IMG/VR virus record: IMGVR_UViG_3300042507_001101 | Location: 1-33,556 of that record | From: a virus | Reading direction: 5' to 3' (one strand) | Length of the DNA stretch: 33,556 nt | Part shown: in pieces, positions 15,960-25,270 of the stretch | Layout of the letters: every line of letters begins with the position of its first letter | How positions within the stretch are numbered: position 1 is the stretch's first letter | Made by a program: the position numbers and the translations under genes | The notes under the pieces: model-generated | What the model saw: the letters and a program-made list of their open reading frames with translations, nothing else | Told to the model about the DNA's origin: nothing | Databases searched by the model: none

Positions 15960-17576
15960 TTAGAATGATCCACCTGTTACAGGGTTTCTCATAACAATTT
16001 TTAAAACTTTAGTTGGGTCTTTAACCCAGATAGCTGGCATTGTTTGGCTCATCATTACACGGTAACCATTGAACTGACCAGAAGACTGGAAGCCTTGGCT
16101 ACGTCCCATGTAGTCCATAGTACCATTTTGATACCACCATTTCAATTGATTATCCCAAGACAATTTCAACAAGAAGATGTTGTCATTAGTATTGTCAGTG
16201 ATATCAAAGATAATGAATGAGTAAGAAGATAATGGGAAACCATCAATGATTGGGTTCTCAATATCATTTGTATGAACATTGTCAAATGCTGGGTTAAGAA
16301 CAAACTTAACATTTGCCAAGAATGGGATTACATATGAAGTATATGCAAAACCAAAGTTCAAGTCCATACCTTTACCAGTGATTGCACCGATATCAGCAGC
16401 CTGGATAAGAAGACCAGAAGAGATAGCCTCTTGTTTGATAGCCTCATTAACCATTCTCATACCACCCATACCAGTTTGTACAACTAGGCTACGTTTTGGA
16501 TCTGGACCTTGGAACTCAACCTTACCATTGAAGAAGTTGTAGATCTCAGAACGGAACAAGTCAAGTGTGAAGTTATTTTTGTTGTATACTCTTTTGAATG
16601 AGTTATCCAACTGCTTCCAAAGACCCACAGACAATCTAACATCATCTGGACCATCTTGACGAACTCTACCACCATGACCCCACATTAAGTAAGTCTCAAT
16701 GTCAGTTGCAATTTTGCTCAAGTGAGCTGCTTCCATGTTTGTTAAGAAAGTACGTGACAAGTTACCATTGTCAAATGCTTTTTTAACAGAGTCTTTACCC
16801 ATTACTTTAACCATGTCTTCCAAAGAAGTGATTGATGGATCCATAGTTTTGTCAAATGATCTCCAGATCTCAGTTACAGGAACTGAACCATCTGCATTCA
16901 TTCCACCTTTGATCATCAAGTCAGCACGGCTAGAGATAGAATAGTGAACGTGAGCTTCTGCACCACCTACGTAGTTGTAGAACTCACGGAAACCTGCATT
17001 AGTGATGATGTCAGAGAATCTCTCACCATACTCACCACGTGCAGAACCTTTACGGAATACTTTAGTACCGTTAGCTAAGTACTTGTCATCAAGATATTTA
17101 TAGTTATCATTGTTTACAAGTTGAACAGTATAGATAAAGCCATCACCTAATGGAAGAATATCTTCTTGTGTGATGTACATCTCAACACCATTGTATTTGT
17201 CATAAGTGATGATATCACCATGTCCAAATTCTCTTTTGTTAAGTTTGATGCGGAATGTAGTACCATCAATACCTTTGTAGTTATTGCTTGGTTCAATATC
17301 CTCAACAATGTAAGGAAGGTCAATAGAAACCGGAGTTTGCCATCTGTATTCCCCACGTGCGTTATCTACCATGATAACATTTTTGCCACCAAATGAAGAC
17401 ATCTGATAAAGAGGCATTTCAACTTTTTGAGCCATAGCCCATAGATCCACTGGACCAAGGTCCATTGGCTCTGCATCTTTCAGCATATTCACCAAGTGGT
17501 AAGAATCCACATGGGAACTTGCATTGTAAGCGGTATCCCTGAGGAATATACCATTGTTCATTACTGGAGTTGCCAT
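15960..17576 (-). CDS. major capsid protein (crAss-like, HK97-fold expected)
   Basis: A 538-residue protein matching crAss-like major capsid proteins in N-terminal pattern (FLRDTAYNASSHVDSYHLVN, MLKDAEPMDL, QMSSFGGKNVIMVDNARGEY), length and position after portal and scaffold-like genes. It includes TYLMWGHGGRVRQDG near the middle and MGRSQGFQSSGQFNGYRVMM near 493-512. These proteins take the HK97 fold and form the T=9 head in studied members (family knowledge). Arginine codons are about half CGN, unlike most genes here, consistent with high expression. The leader of 27 bases has no clear Shine-Dalgarno, and a terminator follows the stop. No N-terminal delta domain is obvious, as the separate upstream gene probably supplies scaffolding. 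Confidence 0.9.
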   Translation of the reverse strand: MATPVMNNGIFLRDTAYNASSHVDSYHLVNMLKDAEPMDLGPVDLWAMAQKVEMPLYQMSSFGGKNVIMVDNARGEYRWQTPVSIDLPYIVEDIEPSNNYKGIDGTTFRIKLNKREFGHGDIITYDKYNGVEMYITQEDILPLGDGFIYTVQLVNNDNYKYLDDKYLANGTKVFRKGSARGEYGERFSDIITNAGFREFYNYVGGAEAHVHYSISSRADLMIKGGMNADGSVPVTEIWRSFDKTMDPSITSLEDMVKVMGKDSVKKAFDNGNLSRTFLTNMEAAHLSKIATDIETYLMWGHGGRVRQDGPDDVRLSVGLWKQLDNSFKRVYNKNNFTLDLFRSEIYNFFNGKVEFQGPDPKRSLVVQTGMGGMRMVNEAIKQEAISSGLLIQAADIGAITGKGMDLNFGFAYTSYVIPFLANVKFVLNPAFDNVHTNDIENPIIDGFPLSSYSFIIFDITDNTNDNIFLLKLSWDNQLKWWYQNGTMDYMGRSQGFQSSGQFNGYRVMMSQTMPAIWVKDPTKVLKIVMRNPVTGGSF

Positions 17577-17603
17577 TGTATATATTTATTTAAATGTTAC
17601 TAA

Positions 17604-18866
17604 TTAAAATCTCTTGAACAGATTGTTCTGTCTTGAGATGGTTCTTTGCGGTTTATTACCCGCTCTTCTTGGTTCATCAGACTCCTGTATTGAAGAAGAA
17701 GTAATTTTTCTTGCCTCTTCTGTTTTAAGTTGTCTAACTGTTTTCTCTACAGCTGCCTTAGAACCTTGTTCTTTAATTCTACCTTTGTATCCTTCTGGAT
17801 CAGAAAGTAACCAAAGAGCTTCTGAAATAAGATCATGTCTTGGTTCTACAAACTGATACTTCTCTAGAAGATGTCCTAATAGATTAGTTTGTCTTCCGGA
17901 GATAGATGGATAACTTGGTTGTACTAGTCCTGAGTATAACATACTCTGAGTTTTCTTATCAAGTTTAATTCCATTTAGTTCTCCTGAAACAAGAGTGTTG
18001 TATACATTCTCAGTATATACTCTTGCTTGTTGAGCTTGTTGTTCTTTTTTGTGCTCTTGTTCTGCAAGTTTTCTAGCTACTACTTCTTCTTGCATTCTGT
18101 CTAACTTTGGTTTAAACTGATTAGCTTTCTGCTCTAGTTTACCCATATCAGCCCAGTCATTGATCTCTGCTTCAATTTCTTCCGGAGAACCAAATCTTGT
18201 AGCATATAAGTACTGTCTTGCAATCTCTGCTTGATCATACTCATTAGTTGGATCAAGATCAATTACTTCTTCTACCTCTGCTAGAGTTCTAAAAAGAGCT
18301 TTTAAATCTGTACCACCATCAGCTACATATTTAGCTGCTACTTGAAGTTCTTCAGGAAGAGATTGAAAGAACTCTCTTGGAGTATCTTGTCTAATTTTAT
18401 TCTCTCTTTCTTGGAAGTTAGCTTCAAATAGTTCTCTAAAGTCTTTAGTAGTATATTCTTCTAATGGTTTGTCATCATCAAAAGGAATAAGTGTACCTTC
18501 TTCAATCATCTTTAGAGCTAACTCAGAAAGACCAGACTTATCTACTTTAGGTCTTCCTTTGTTACCAGTTTCTTCTTCTTGACTAATCATGTCATCAAGT
18601 TGAGCAATTGCTTCATCAACTTGTTTTGCAGATACTGGTGCAGGTGCATCAGAACTATCATCTGTTTTGTCAAGGAACGTGGTGTCTAAATCCTGTGGTT
18701 TTGAAAACACAGACTTTGGACTATCATCTGAACTATCATTATCTGAGGGTAACATTACGTTTTCTGCCCCAGGCATTCCAAATAGTTCATCAATGTTTAC
18801 ATCTACCTGACCTACCGTTGTAGAGTCTTGGACCTGATCTTCAGGTTTTTTGTTGGTTTCTTCCAT
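17604..18866 (-). CDS. putative scaffolding protein between portal and capsid genes
   Basis: A 420-residue protein with an acidic, Asp/Ser-rich N-terminus (residues 1-120, e.g. DNDSSDDSP), a helical centre (YTTKDFRELFEANFQER near 138-154; EFFQSLPEELQVAAKYVADG near 164-183), a predicted coiled-coil stretch (KLDRMQEEVVARKLAEQEHK near 254-273) and a basic C-terminus ending RRAGNKPQRTISRQNNLFKR-F. An acidic start, coiled coil and basic C-terminal capsid-binding tail are usual for scaffolding proteins, and its position between portal and major capsid genes fits. I do not recognise a named family. It has AAAACCAACA three bases before its ATG. Confidence 0.6.
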   Translation of the reverse strand: MEETNKKPEDQVQDSTTVGQVDVNIDELFGMPGAENVMLPSDNDSSDDSPKSVFSKPQDLDTTFLDKTDDSSDAPAPVSAKQVDEAIAQLDDMISQEEETGNKGRPKVDKSGLSELALKMIEEGTLIPFDDDKPLEEYTTKDFRELFEANFQERENKIRQDTPREFFQSLPEELQVAAKYVADGGTDLKALFRTLAEVEEVIDLDPTNEYDQAEIARQYLYATRFGSPEEIEAEINDWADMGKLEQKANQFKPKLDRMQEEVVARKLAEQEHKKEQQAQQARVYTENVYNTLVSGELNGIKLDKKTQSMLYSGLVQPSYPSISGRQTNLLGHLLEKYQFVEPRHDLISEALWLLSDPEGYKGRIKEQGSKAAVEKTVRQLKTEEARKITSSSIQESDEPRRAGNKPQRTISRQNNLFKRF

Positions 18867-18869
18867 TAC

Positions 18870-18879
18870 TGTTGGTTTT
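18870..18879 (-). promoter_or_regulatory. AAAACCAACA start-proximal element
   Basis: The minus strand reads AAAACCAACA ending three bases before the ATG at 18866; a shorter AAACCAACA also lies inside the first codons (18851-18859). The rest of this 95-base gap (to 18961) is AT-rich with an AATATTTG at 18909-18916 that resembles a promoter box; nothing else is seen. Confidence 0.35.
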
Positions 18880-18961
18880 GTTTATAATTTAATATACAAA
18901 TTAAACTTCAAATATTTAAAATAGGAATGATAATTTTTTGGACTATATAGCTAGCCATTAT

Positions 18962-21706
18962 CTATTTCTTTTCAGAAGATTTTTTATCAAATCTATTTTT
19001 ATTTTCTCTTGCTACTTGTAGTTGTTTATCTGCTATTTCTTTCTGAGTTTGTAACTTCTGTCTCTCAAGATCCATCTTCTGAGATTGTCTCATGTTTTCA
19101 TTAGATTGTTTCTCTCTTTGAAGATCTGTTTGTTGTTGATATTGTTCAGACTGTCTGATGTCTTTCATAGCATCTTCATAGTCAGATTGCATGTTCTTGT
19201 TAACATCAACCATAGAACCATAACCAGCTGCTCTAATTTCTGCAACCAAGATATCTCTTTGTCTATCTTTTTCTTTCTCCATAGCTTGAGCATCAAGTTT
19301 CATCTTCTCAATTTGTTGTTGAGACTGAATTTGTTGTTGCTGCATTTCTTGTTGCTGTTGCATTTCTTGTTGTTTCTGAGCTTGTTGTTTTTCTTCAGAA
19401 TCTTTAAGTGCTGTACTAAGTTCAGCTACAGATTCAGATTGAACAACTTTACCTAGATCATAGATAGATGCACCAGTAGTATTGTTTTGCATAGCCATTG
19501 ATTTTAACTGTTCAAGAACAGCTCTATGGTTTGCAGTAGTGCTACAGAAAATATTAAGATCTCTCATTAAGAGATCAGTACCATTAATTTCAAAGTTTAC
19601 TTTTTCATCTGCACCTGTAATATATGTAAGTCTTGCAGATGGTTTAGTTGAGTTATAATACTGAGCTAGGTCTGTACGCATTTGGTGTACTCTAGGCATT
19701 AGATAATCACAGTGTTGGATAAAGAATATCTCTGTCTGTGCATAAGATGCAGCAGCAGCTTGTTCTACTCCAGTAGCAGTCATCTGAGATAACTGTTGTC
19801 CCATTCTTTGTGGGTTAACACCAATTACTTCATATGCTTGTTGCTTAAAGTGATTAGCCAACTGAATTCTTGACATTAATCTTTCTGTCTGAGCTAGATC
19901 TAGTTTCTGGAAATGCTGGAAGTTTAATGCATTCTCTGTATTTGTAATAGAAGTATCAAGAGGAAGAATCTGGAAGTTCTTCATTGCCACATATGCATTA
20001 GCATAGTTACCCTTACCCCAGTCTTCACCAAGTGAGTGTTTAGGTAAAGTATTTTGGTCAAGCATGATTACAGTACCAAGTTCATCTACTAAGATATCTG
20101 CAATCTGATTATTTACAATGTTGTATCCAATCTGGTATGGTTTCATTAAGTCAATGAGAGCAGTAGACTTAGTATTTCTATCTGAGAATACGGAACCTTC
20201 TACTGGTAGTTTACAACCATACAATGAGTTATCACCTTTAAACTGGAACTTAAGTGGACCAATATGGTTATTCTGTATACCAATATAAATTGGAGAGAAT
20301 CCACCAGGATTATTCATACCCCAGAATGAAGGTAAGTTTGGACCAATCTTAATACCACCCCAAACTTCATTTACCCAGATCCAGTCAATATGTTCTCCAA
20401 AGATTACATTATCTCTTGTCTTATTCTTAAAGAGTCTTGTATCATATACTGGTTTGTCAATTACTTTATAAGCTTCAGTAACAATTTCAGTTAATACTTC
20501 TCCTGTATCAGTTACTTTAGTTAGGTGTCCAACTTTTCTCTGAGACTTCCAATAACCTGTTGTTACTCTAAGTAAGAATGCTGTACCTTGATCAAAGTAG
20601 TCTTCTCCTTGTGATAAGATCTGGTTTATAATATCACCTGACTGAAGTACCGAACCTGCTACAGCAGAAGTATATTGTCTATATGCAAGTGATGGCATAT
20701 TGGTATTCCAGTCATGAGTTTTGGTAGCATCATAGAATGCACCATCATTCTGTAGTCCACCAATATTATAACCTGCAGATCTAATAGGATAAATTGCTTC
20801 AAGTGCCTCAAGTTGTTCTTCTGTCATGATATATCCATACTTATCAATAACATCAGATACAGTGAGCATGTCAATCTTACCTACCCAGTTACCTTGAGAA
20901 ATATATCTTGCATCTGGAGATTTGTGATAAAATACAACAGCAGGATTCCAAAGTTCTACTTCATAATCATCTTCCATCATATGGAAATGCCAGAACTCTC
21001 TATCTGTAATGAGCATATCACGGAAGCCTCTTTCTTCAAGTTCATCCATTCTAAATCTCTCAACATCTACTTTATGTTGGTGAGTTGCCCATTCTTCAAC
21101 CATTGATCTATAACTCTTTTTAAAGAATTGTTCAATTTCAGGAAGTGTTTTAAGTTTTTCTGGAGCAAGTTCTGCTTGTGCTTCTTCTGATTCTGGATCT
21201 AAACCCTGCTCAATAAGAGCAGTAACAATCTTCATCTGAGCATCAGCCATAAGAGCATCTTCTACCATCTGTCTTTTTTGCTCAAGCATCTCATTATATG
21301 AATGCTCATCAATAGCTCTATATGTAAGCTTAGTAGATCTCTTAGCAAATTCAGCTACAAGAACATTAACAACATTTGGAATAATGGGATAGAACTTTAG
21401 TTCTAGTACTGAGGGATCATCTTTAGTAAGTAGCTCTACAACATCTTTGTACTCATTGTTCTCTTCTATAATATAGTCAGTTCTATCAATGATACCCTTT
21501 GCAAGTTTGTAGTTCTTCATTAACTTGCGGGCATTTCTACGGATTTGTTTTAGACCGTTCCATTCTAACCAGTCTAAGTTCCAGGCTGCCCACTCATCGT
21601 CCTTCTCTTTCTCAGGTACGAACTGAAGTGGTTGCATAACACTACCAAGTCTGTTTTGCTCAACCTTAGCACCCTTTTTTAATTGTAAAGCATTATATAC
21701 CTGCAT
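18962..21706 (-). CDS. portal protein (crAss-like)
   Basis: A 914-residue protein; long, as is usual for crAss-like portals, and located directly after TerL (five-base gap). The N-terminal 130 residues contain WAAWNLDWLEWNGLKQIRRN near 39-58. The middle contains YEVELWNPAVVFYHKSPDAR, DHIDWIWVNEVWGG-type beta segments and IGVNPQRMGQQLSQMTATGV, typical of this family. From about residue 771 the chain is an extended, Gln/Glu/Lys-rich coiled coil (many QQ pairs) to the lysine-rich end, corresponding to the portal barrel or crown that projects into the head. The portal dodecamer is the DNA gate for packaging and ejection and binds terminase outside and connector proteins below. Start chosen as the ATG at 21706; the opening (MQVYNALQLKKGAK) is short before the conserved part. 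Confidence 0.88.
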   Translation of the reverse strand: MQVYNALQLKKGAKVEQNRLGSVMQPLQFVPEKEKDDEWAAWNLDWLEWNGLKQIRRNARKLMKNYKLAKGIIDRTDYIIEENNEYKDVVELLTKDDPSVLELKFYPIIPNVVNVLVAEFAKRSTKLTYRAIDEHSYNEMLEQKRQMVEDALMADAQMKIVTALIEQGLDPESEEAQAELAPEKLKTLPEIEQFFKKSYRSMVEEWATHQHKVDVERFRMDELEERGFRDMLITDREFWHFHMMEDDYEVELWNPAVVFYHKSPDARYISQGNWVGKIDMLTVSDVIDKYGYIMTEEQLEALEAIYPIRSAGYNIGGLQNDGAFYDATKTHDWNTNMPSLAYRQYTSAVAGSVLQSGDIINQILSQGEDYFDQGTAFLLRVTTGYWKSQRKVGHLTKVTDTGEVLTEIVTEAYKVIDKPVYDTRLFKNKTRDNVIFGEHIDWIWVNEVWGGIKIGPNLPSFWGMNNPGGFSPIYIGIQNNHIGPLKFQFKGDNSLYGCKLPVEGSVFSDRNTKSTALIDLMKPYQIGYNIVNNQIADILVDELGTVIMLDQNTLPKHSLGEDWGKGNYANAYVAMKNFQILPLDTSITNTENALNFQHFQKLDLAQTERLMSRIQLANHFKQQAYEVIGVNPQRMGQQLSQMTATGVEQAAAASYAQTEIFFIQHCDYLMPRVHQMRTDLAQYYNSTKPSARLTYITGADEKVNFEINGTDLLMRDLNIFCSTTANHRAVLEQLKSMAMQNNTTGASIYDLGKVVQSESVAELSTALKDSEEKQQAQKQQEMQQQQEMQQQQIQSQQQIEKMKLDAQAMEKEKDRQRDILVAEIRAAGYGSMVDVNKNMQSDYEDAMKDIRQSEQYQQQTDLQREKQSNENMRQSQKMDLERQKLQTQKEIADKQLQVARENKNRFDKKSSEKK

Positions 21707-21711
21707 ATCTA

Positions 21712-23919
21712 CTATTTAAAGTTTTTAAAAGCTGACTTATTAAAAACTTGCCCATTAATAACTTTAGACCCCTGTCCCATATGACGGAACGGGGTTCTAT
21801 TTAATTTAAACAAATTATTTGACTTTTGCAAGTTTTTAGAAGCATCATCCATGATAACTCTCTTAGAGTAACCTCTGTTAGCTTGCTGTATTCTCATGAA
21901 TGCAACTAGGGCTGCAAATGAAACAAGTCTATCCACGTTGACACCATCTGCATATTCTTGCATTTCTTTAAGCAACATAGGATCTGGAATACGTTCTATT
22001 CCGTACTTAGTCCGTACAATAGTACCATCTGTTTTAGTTTCTACATCTAGTTCTTCTTTACAGTACTCAATAGTATAACTTAACAAGTGTGCTTTAAATA
22101 ATGTGCCTGTGTTTTTCCAACCATACTCCTGGAATACATTAGCATTTGCACCAAGATCTTTTAAGAACATGATCTGACTCTTAGGTACAAGATACCTCTG
22201 TTTCTTTCTGGATATCATGTACTGGATAAATAATGAGATGTTATTCTCAATTACTGTCCAGGCATTGTACCACTCTATAATTAACTCTAGTCTTTGGTGA
22301 GTCTTGTTAATATCATCAAATCTACCACACCAAGCAGCTACAATCTTATCTGGTTCTATGTATGTTTCTGTTTCTCCCATAGTAACTTTAGTTACTTCTA
22401 CAGGAGCTTTCATAATATAAATAGAGCAGAGTGATTCTGATGTTGTAGTCTTACCTTCTGACACGGGGTCAATAGAAGCATAGTACTGACCAAATGTAGG
22501 ATCTTTAATTGGTCTCTCCCATACTACAAGTGTTCCAGTTTTATCTTCTAGCTTCTTAGATACCGGAAACTCTTTAATAGGTTGTTTATCTGTAGATCTC
22601 ACAGTAATTTTACCAGTATCATCAGTAAAGATATCTAAGAACTCATAAGCATATTCTTTCTCTTCAATTCTTCTCTGCTGTGCAGCAACCAAGTGAGTAG
22701 GAAATAAAGATACAGATCTATGTGCAAATGCTTCTCTAATATTTCTTGGGTGCTGAGATATCCTAAGTTGGTAATCTTCTGGATTAAGTTCTTTCTTCCA
22801 CTGCTCAAACTGTCTATCTAAAGCTTCTAGAGCTTCAGCTACAAGAGAGTTACCAAAGTCATCAATATAGGGAGGCATTGACCATTGCTCAGGAATAAAC
22901 AATCCTGACAAACCAGTAGTACCTTTTTCATCAATAAGATCAGTTTCAACTGCATAAATATCTTTTGAAAGTGGATTCAAGATCATGTCTCTTAGTGGTT
23001 CACACTGAGACAAGTCACCCACAGATCCGGCTGCAATAAACATACCTGTAGTAACCATACCTGATCTCATGGCTGGACGCATATACTCATATGTCTGATC
23101 CATCTTTGGAGCAATACCTGCCTCCTCATGGAAGAAGTATTTTACTGGACCCCCTACACCATTTGTTGGATCTTTCTCAAATGACATACCTTGTATAGTA
23201 CCCTTGAGACCAACTTCTGTTTTTCTATCTCCTTTTCTTACCTCAATCTTCTGTTGCCACATCATTACCTTGTCTGGAGACATAGGTCTATACCATGCTG
23301 TATGCTCATTTAAGAATGCTGCATATTCTTGTAAGAACTTCCATGAACCTTTCTCATTTATATAATCCTTAAGTGATGCACCAATCTTGAGAGTAACTCC
23401 GGGTTCAAACCATTGCTGGTTTATAAGTTTACCCATATGGTAGTATGAAGATGCAATCTGACGTTTCTTTAGAATACCTACATGTTTATAGTTTAACTCT
23501 GCTAGTAGTTCATAAAGAGCCATGTGATACTGTGCATCCCTGATTTTTGCAAAGTCAAACTTTTGTTGTTCCTTATCAAAGATTGGTAAGAAGTTTAGCC
23601 ACATGTAGTACTCTCTTGCAAGAAACCATGTGTTAGTACTATCTTTTACAATAATACCTTTTCTACATTTTTGCTTTTGGTCATCCCAATAGTTTACAAA
23701 GTCCTTAGACTTAAAGGGGGCTGTGCAATATACTCCATCACTTCTAAACTTGTTGGACTCTGATATAAATATCTGATTAGTAGTGTCGTTGAAGCCGTAC
23801 TTACCAGGTTCCTTGAAAACTCCAAATATGAAGTTGCTGAAGTCCTCTCTGGAGTCAAAGTTTGTGGTTGTCCATTGTCCGTTATCATAGGTTGGTATGT
23901 CTTGATAGATTTCACTCAT
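21712..23919 (-). CDS. terL: terminase large subunit
   Basis: A 735-residue TerL with an N-terminal ATPase and C-terminal RNase H-like nuclease. Seen motifs: a degenerate Walker A at 151-158 (KKRQIASS, with no GKS/T), a Walker B-like YFFHEEAG at 261-268 with catalytic Glu266, a coupling motif TGMFIAAGSVGD at 291-302, then nuclease acids Asp484 in YYASIDPVSEG, Glu558 in VIENN, and Asp663 in VDRLVSFAALVAF. Such non-standard Walker motifs occur in crAss-like terminases. It cuts and pumps DNA into the prohead through the portal, which is the next gene. It starts two bases after the stop of a TerL-adjacent gene. The long C-terminal tail (after 690, Lys/Asn-rich) may bind the portal. Confidence 0.93.
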   Translation of the reverse strand: MSEIYQDIPTYDNGQWTTTNFDSREDFSNFIFGVFKEPGKYGFNDTTNQIFISESNKFRSDGVYCTAPFKSKDFVNYWDDQKQKCRKGIIVKDSTNTWFLAREYYMWLNFLPIFDKEQQKFDFAKIRDAQYHMALYELLAELNYKHVGILKKRQIASSYYHMGKLINQQWFEPGVTLKIGASLKDYINEKGSWKFLQEYAAFLNEHTAWYRPMSPDKVMMWQQKIEVRKGDRKTEVGLKGTIQGMSFEKDPTNGVGGPVKYFFHEEAGIAPKMDQTYEYMRPAMRSGMVTTGMFIAAGSVGDLSQCEPLRDMILNPLSKDIYAVETDLIDEKGTTGLSGLFIPEQWSMPPYIDDFGNSLVAEALEALDRQFEQWKKELNPEDYQLRISQHPRNIREAFAHRSVSLFPTHLVAAQQRRIEEKEYAYEFLDIFTDDTGKITVRSTDKQPIKEFPVSKKLEDKTGTLVVWERPIKDPTFGQYYASIDPVSEGKTTTSESLCSIYIMKAPVEVTKVTMGETETYIEPDKIVAAWCGRFDDINKTHQRLELIIEWYNAWTVIENNISLFIQYMISRKKQRYLVPKSQIMFLKDLGANANVFQEYGWKNTGTLFKAHLLSYTIEYCKEELDVETKTDGTIVRTKYGIERIPDPMLLKEMQEYADGVNVDRLVSFAALVAFMRIQQANRGYSKRVIMDDASKNLQKSNNLFKLNRTPFRHMGQGSKVINGQVFNKSAFKNFK

Positions 23920-23921
23920 AG

Positions 23922-24437
23922 TTATTGGTCATATGCCATTCCGATTCCACCTCTTACTTTACTAGATTGTTCATCCTGAAGATCTTTATAGACTCCTTTA
24001 AATGATGCTCTAATCTGATCAAAGTTTTTGGCTGCAGCTACTAATGAATTAATATTTCCATCTCTACCTGCAGTAATCTGGGTAGTTTCCATATATCTAG
24101 CTAATCTATCTAACATAGATGCCATACCTTTGTATGCTCTAGATGTAGGAGTCTCATACATTCTCTGGCAGAATAAGAGAGCTGTATGTATATCATCATC
24201 CTCTGTAGAGAATTCTGCTTCTATCTCTTTTAATATAATATGTTCTTTATCTACTTCTGGAGTATGAAAAAAAGGATTCATATCCGGGTTAGGACATGTC
24301 ATATAGAAGAGATATAGATACACTTTAAGATAATCATCTGGATAGTTATCCATGACATCTTTAAGTGCTTTAAGTGTATAACAATGTTCTGTAGGAATTA
24401 CTTTACCATTCTGAACATCAAATAGTCTTACAATCAT
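23922..24437 (-). CDS. conserved crAss-like protein upstream of TerL
   Basis: A 171-residue helical, mildly acidic protein. Familiar patterns are YLYLFYMTCPNPDMNPFFH near 41-58, MYETPTSRAYKGMASMLDRL near 93-112, and ITAGRDGNINSLVAAAKNFD near 121-140, which I recall from the gene just ahead of terL in many crAss-like genomes. Its function is not established. Position and helical nature make a small-terminase-like partner of TerL conceivable, but no helix-turn-helix is evident, so this is only a suggestion. It overlaps the nuclease gene upstream by four bases (ATGA). Confidence 0.65.
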   Translation of the reverse strand: MIVRLFDVQNGKVIPTEHCYTLKALKDVMDNYPDDYLKVYLYLFYMTCPNPDMNPFFHTPEVDKEHIILKEIEAEFSTEDDDIHTALLFCQRMYETPTSRAYKGMASMLDRLARYMETTQITAGRDGNINSLVAAAKNFDQIRASFKGVYKDLQDEQSSKVRGGIGMAYDQ

Positions 24438-25270
24438 TTCTTTTTAATTAAGTGTGGGAACTCTTTCATAAAGTTAATTATTGAAATGACTTCATCATAT
24501 AAATAAGGTACCGGCATCTGAATAACTTCTTTAACAATAGGTTCACCATTTGCATCTAGTTTAGATATTGGATAACCATATTTATCTTCACCATCTACTT
24601 CAAATGTAATATGATGTATAAATATCTTTCCAGCTTGTAATTTAGGGTTGTGCTTTAATATAATATACATATAAACACTCAACTGTAAAGCATAGTGGTT
24701 AAAGTTGCAATCATCTAAATGCTGCACTGGATCAAGCATTTTCTCTGACATACCTTCCCAGTTCTTGAAAGATTCTGTTTTGATTTCCTTATTAGTTTTG
24801 TAGTCAATAATATTAACTCTACCATTGACTACTTCAACTAAATCTGATTGGCCACACAAGCCTGCTGACTTGAGATAGACCATATGTTCAGGATATATGC
24901 CTGGTTCTAATTTTTGTAGGGGTGCTATTTTTAAACCATTCTCTCCTTCATAGGGTTTAAATACTGGTACTGTTACCCCTTCTCTTTCTATAGAAGCAAA
25001 TGAACATAAGTCAGATTCTCTTTGGTTATGATAGAATGTACCAAGTGTAGTAGCTCTGGTAGCTTCATTATCCCATATCTGCACAATAAGCTTGGGTTCT
25101 ACACCATACCATTTTGATCTCTTGCTTTTAGTTACTCTCTCTGCTACTTTTTTTGCATCAAAAGGTTTCTTTAAACTTGAGATTAATGTTGTTACACTAG
25201 TCCATTTGATCTGATCATTTGGATCTACACTAACATAACTGTGATCATCTGCGTTAAATACTATGCTCAT
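24434..25270 (-). CDS. PD-(D/E)XK nuclease, RecB/Cas4-like
   Basis: A 278-residue protein with the full nuclease core: a H-x-x-x-E motif at 81-85 (YHNQRE), Glu128 in PEHMVY, Asp143 in CGQSDLVEVV, the D-x-K catalytic pair Asp156/Lys158 in NIIDYKTNKE, and a Q-x-x-x-Y motif at 196-200 (ALQLSVYMYI). This combination is typical of Cas4/RecB-family PD-(D/E)XK enzymes, which cut DNA ends using metal ions. crAss-like phages commonly carry such a gene close to terL. No iron-sulphur cysteine cluster of the Cas4 type is visible. Likely roles are DNA processing before packaging, replication end repair or host DNA breakdown. It overlaps both neighbours by four bases, so it is translated with the terminase block. 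Confidence 0.82.
   Translation of the reverse strand: MSIVFNADDHSYVSVDPNDQIKWTSVTTLISSLKKPFDAKKVAERVTKSKRSKWYGVEPKLIVQIWDNEATRATTLGTFYHNQRESDLCSFASIEREGVTVPVFKPYEGENGLKIAPLQKLEPGIYPEHMVYLKSAGLCGQSDLVEVVNGRVNIIDYKTNKEIKTESFKNWEGMSEKMLDPVQHLDDCNFNHYALQLSVYMYIILKHNPKLQAGKIFIHHITFEVDGEDKYGYPISKLDANGEPIVKEVIQMPVPYLYDEVISIINFMKEFPHLIKKK

Noticed and set aside
19085-19456. Plus-strand hydrophobic frame of 123 codons that looks membrane-spanning
   Set aside because: Leu/Phe-rich because it is the complement of the Gln/Lys/Glu-rich portal coiled coil; not an independent gene.
23922-24437. Calling the TerL-adjacent gene a small terminase
   Set aside because: Position fits, but no helix-turn-helix or TerS motif could be seen, so it is left as conserved unknown; the winged-helix-like gene at 25919 is an equal candidate.
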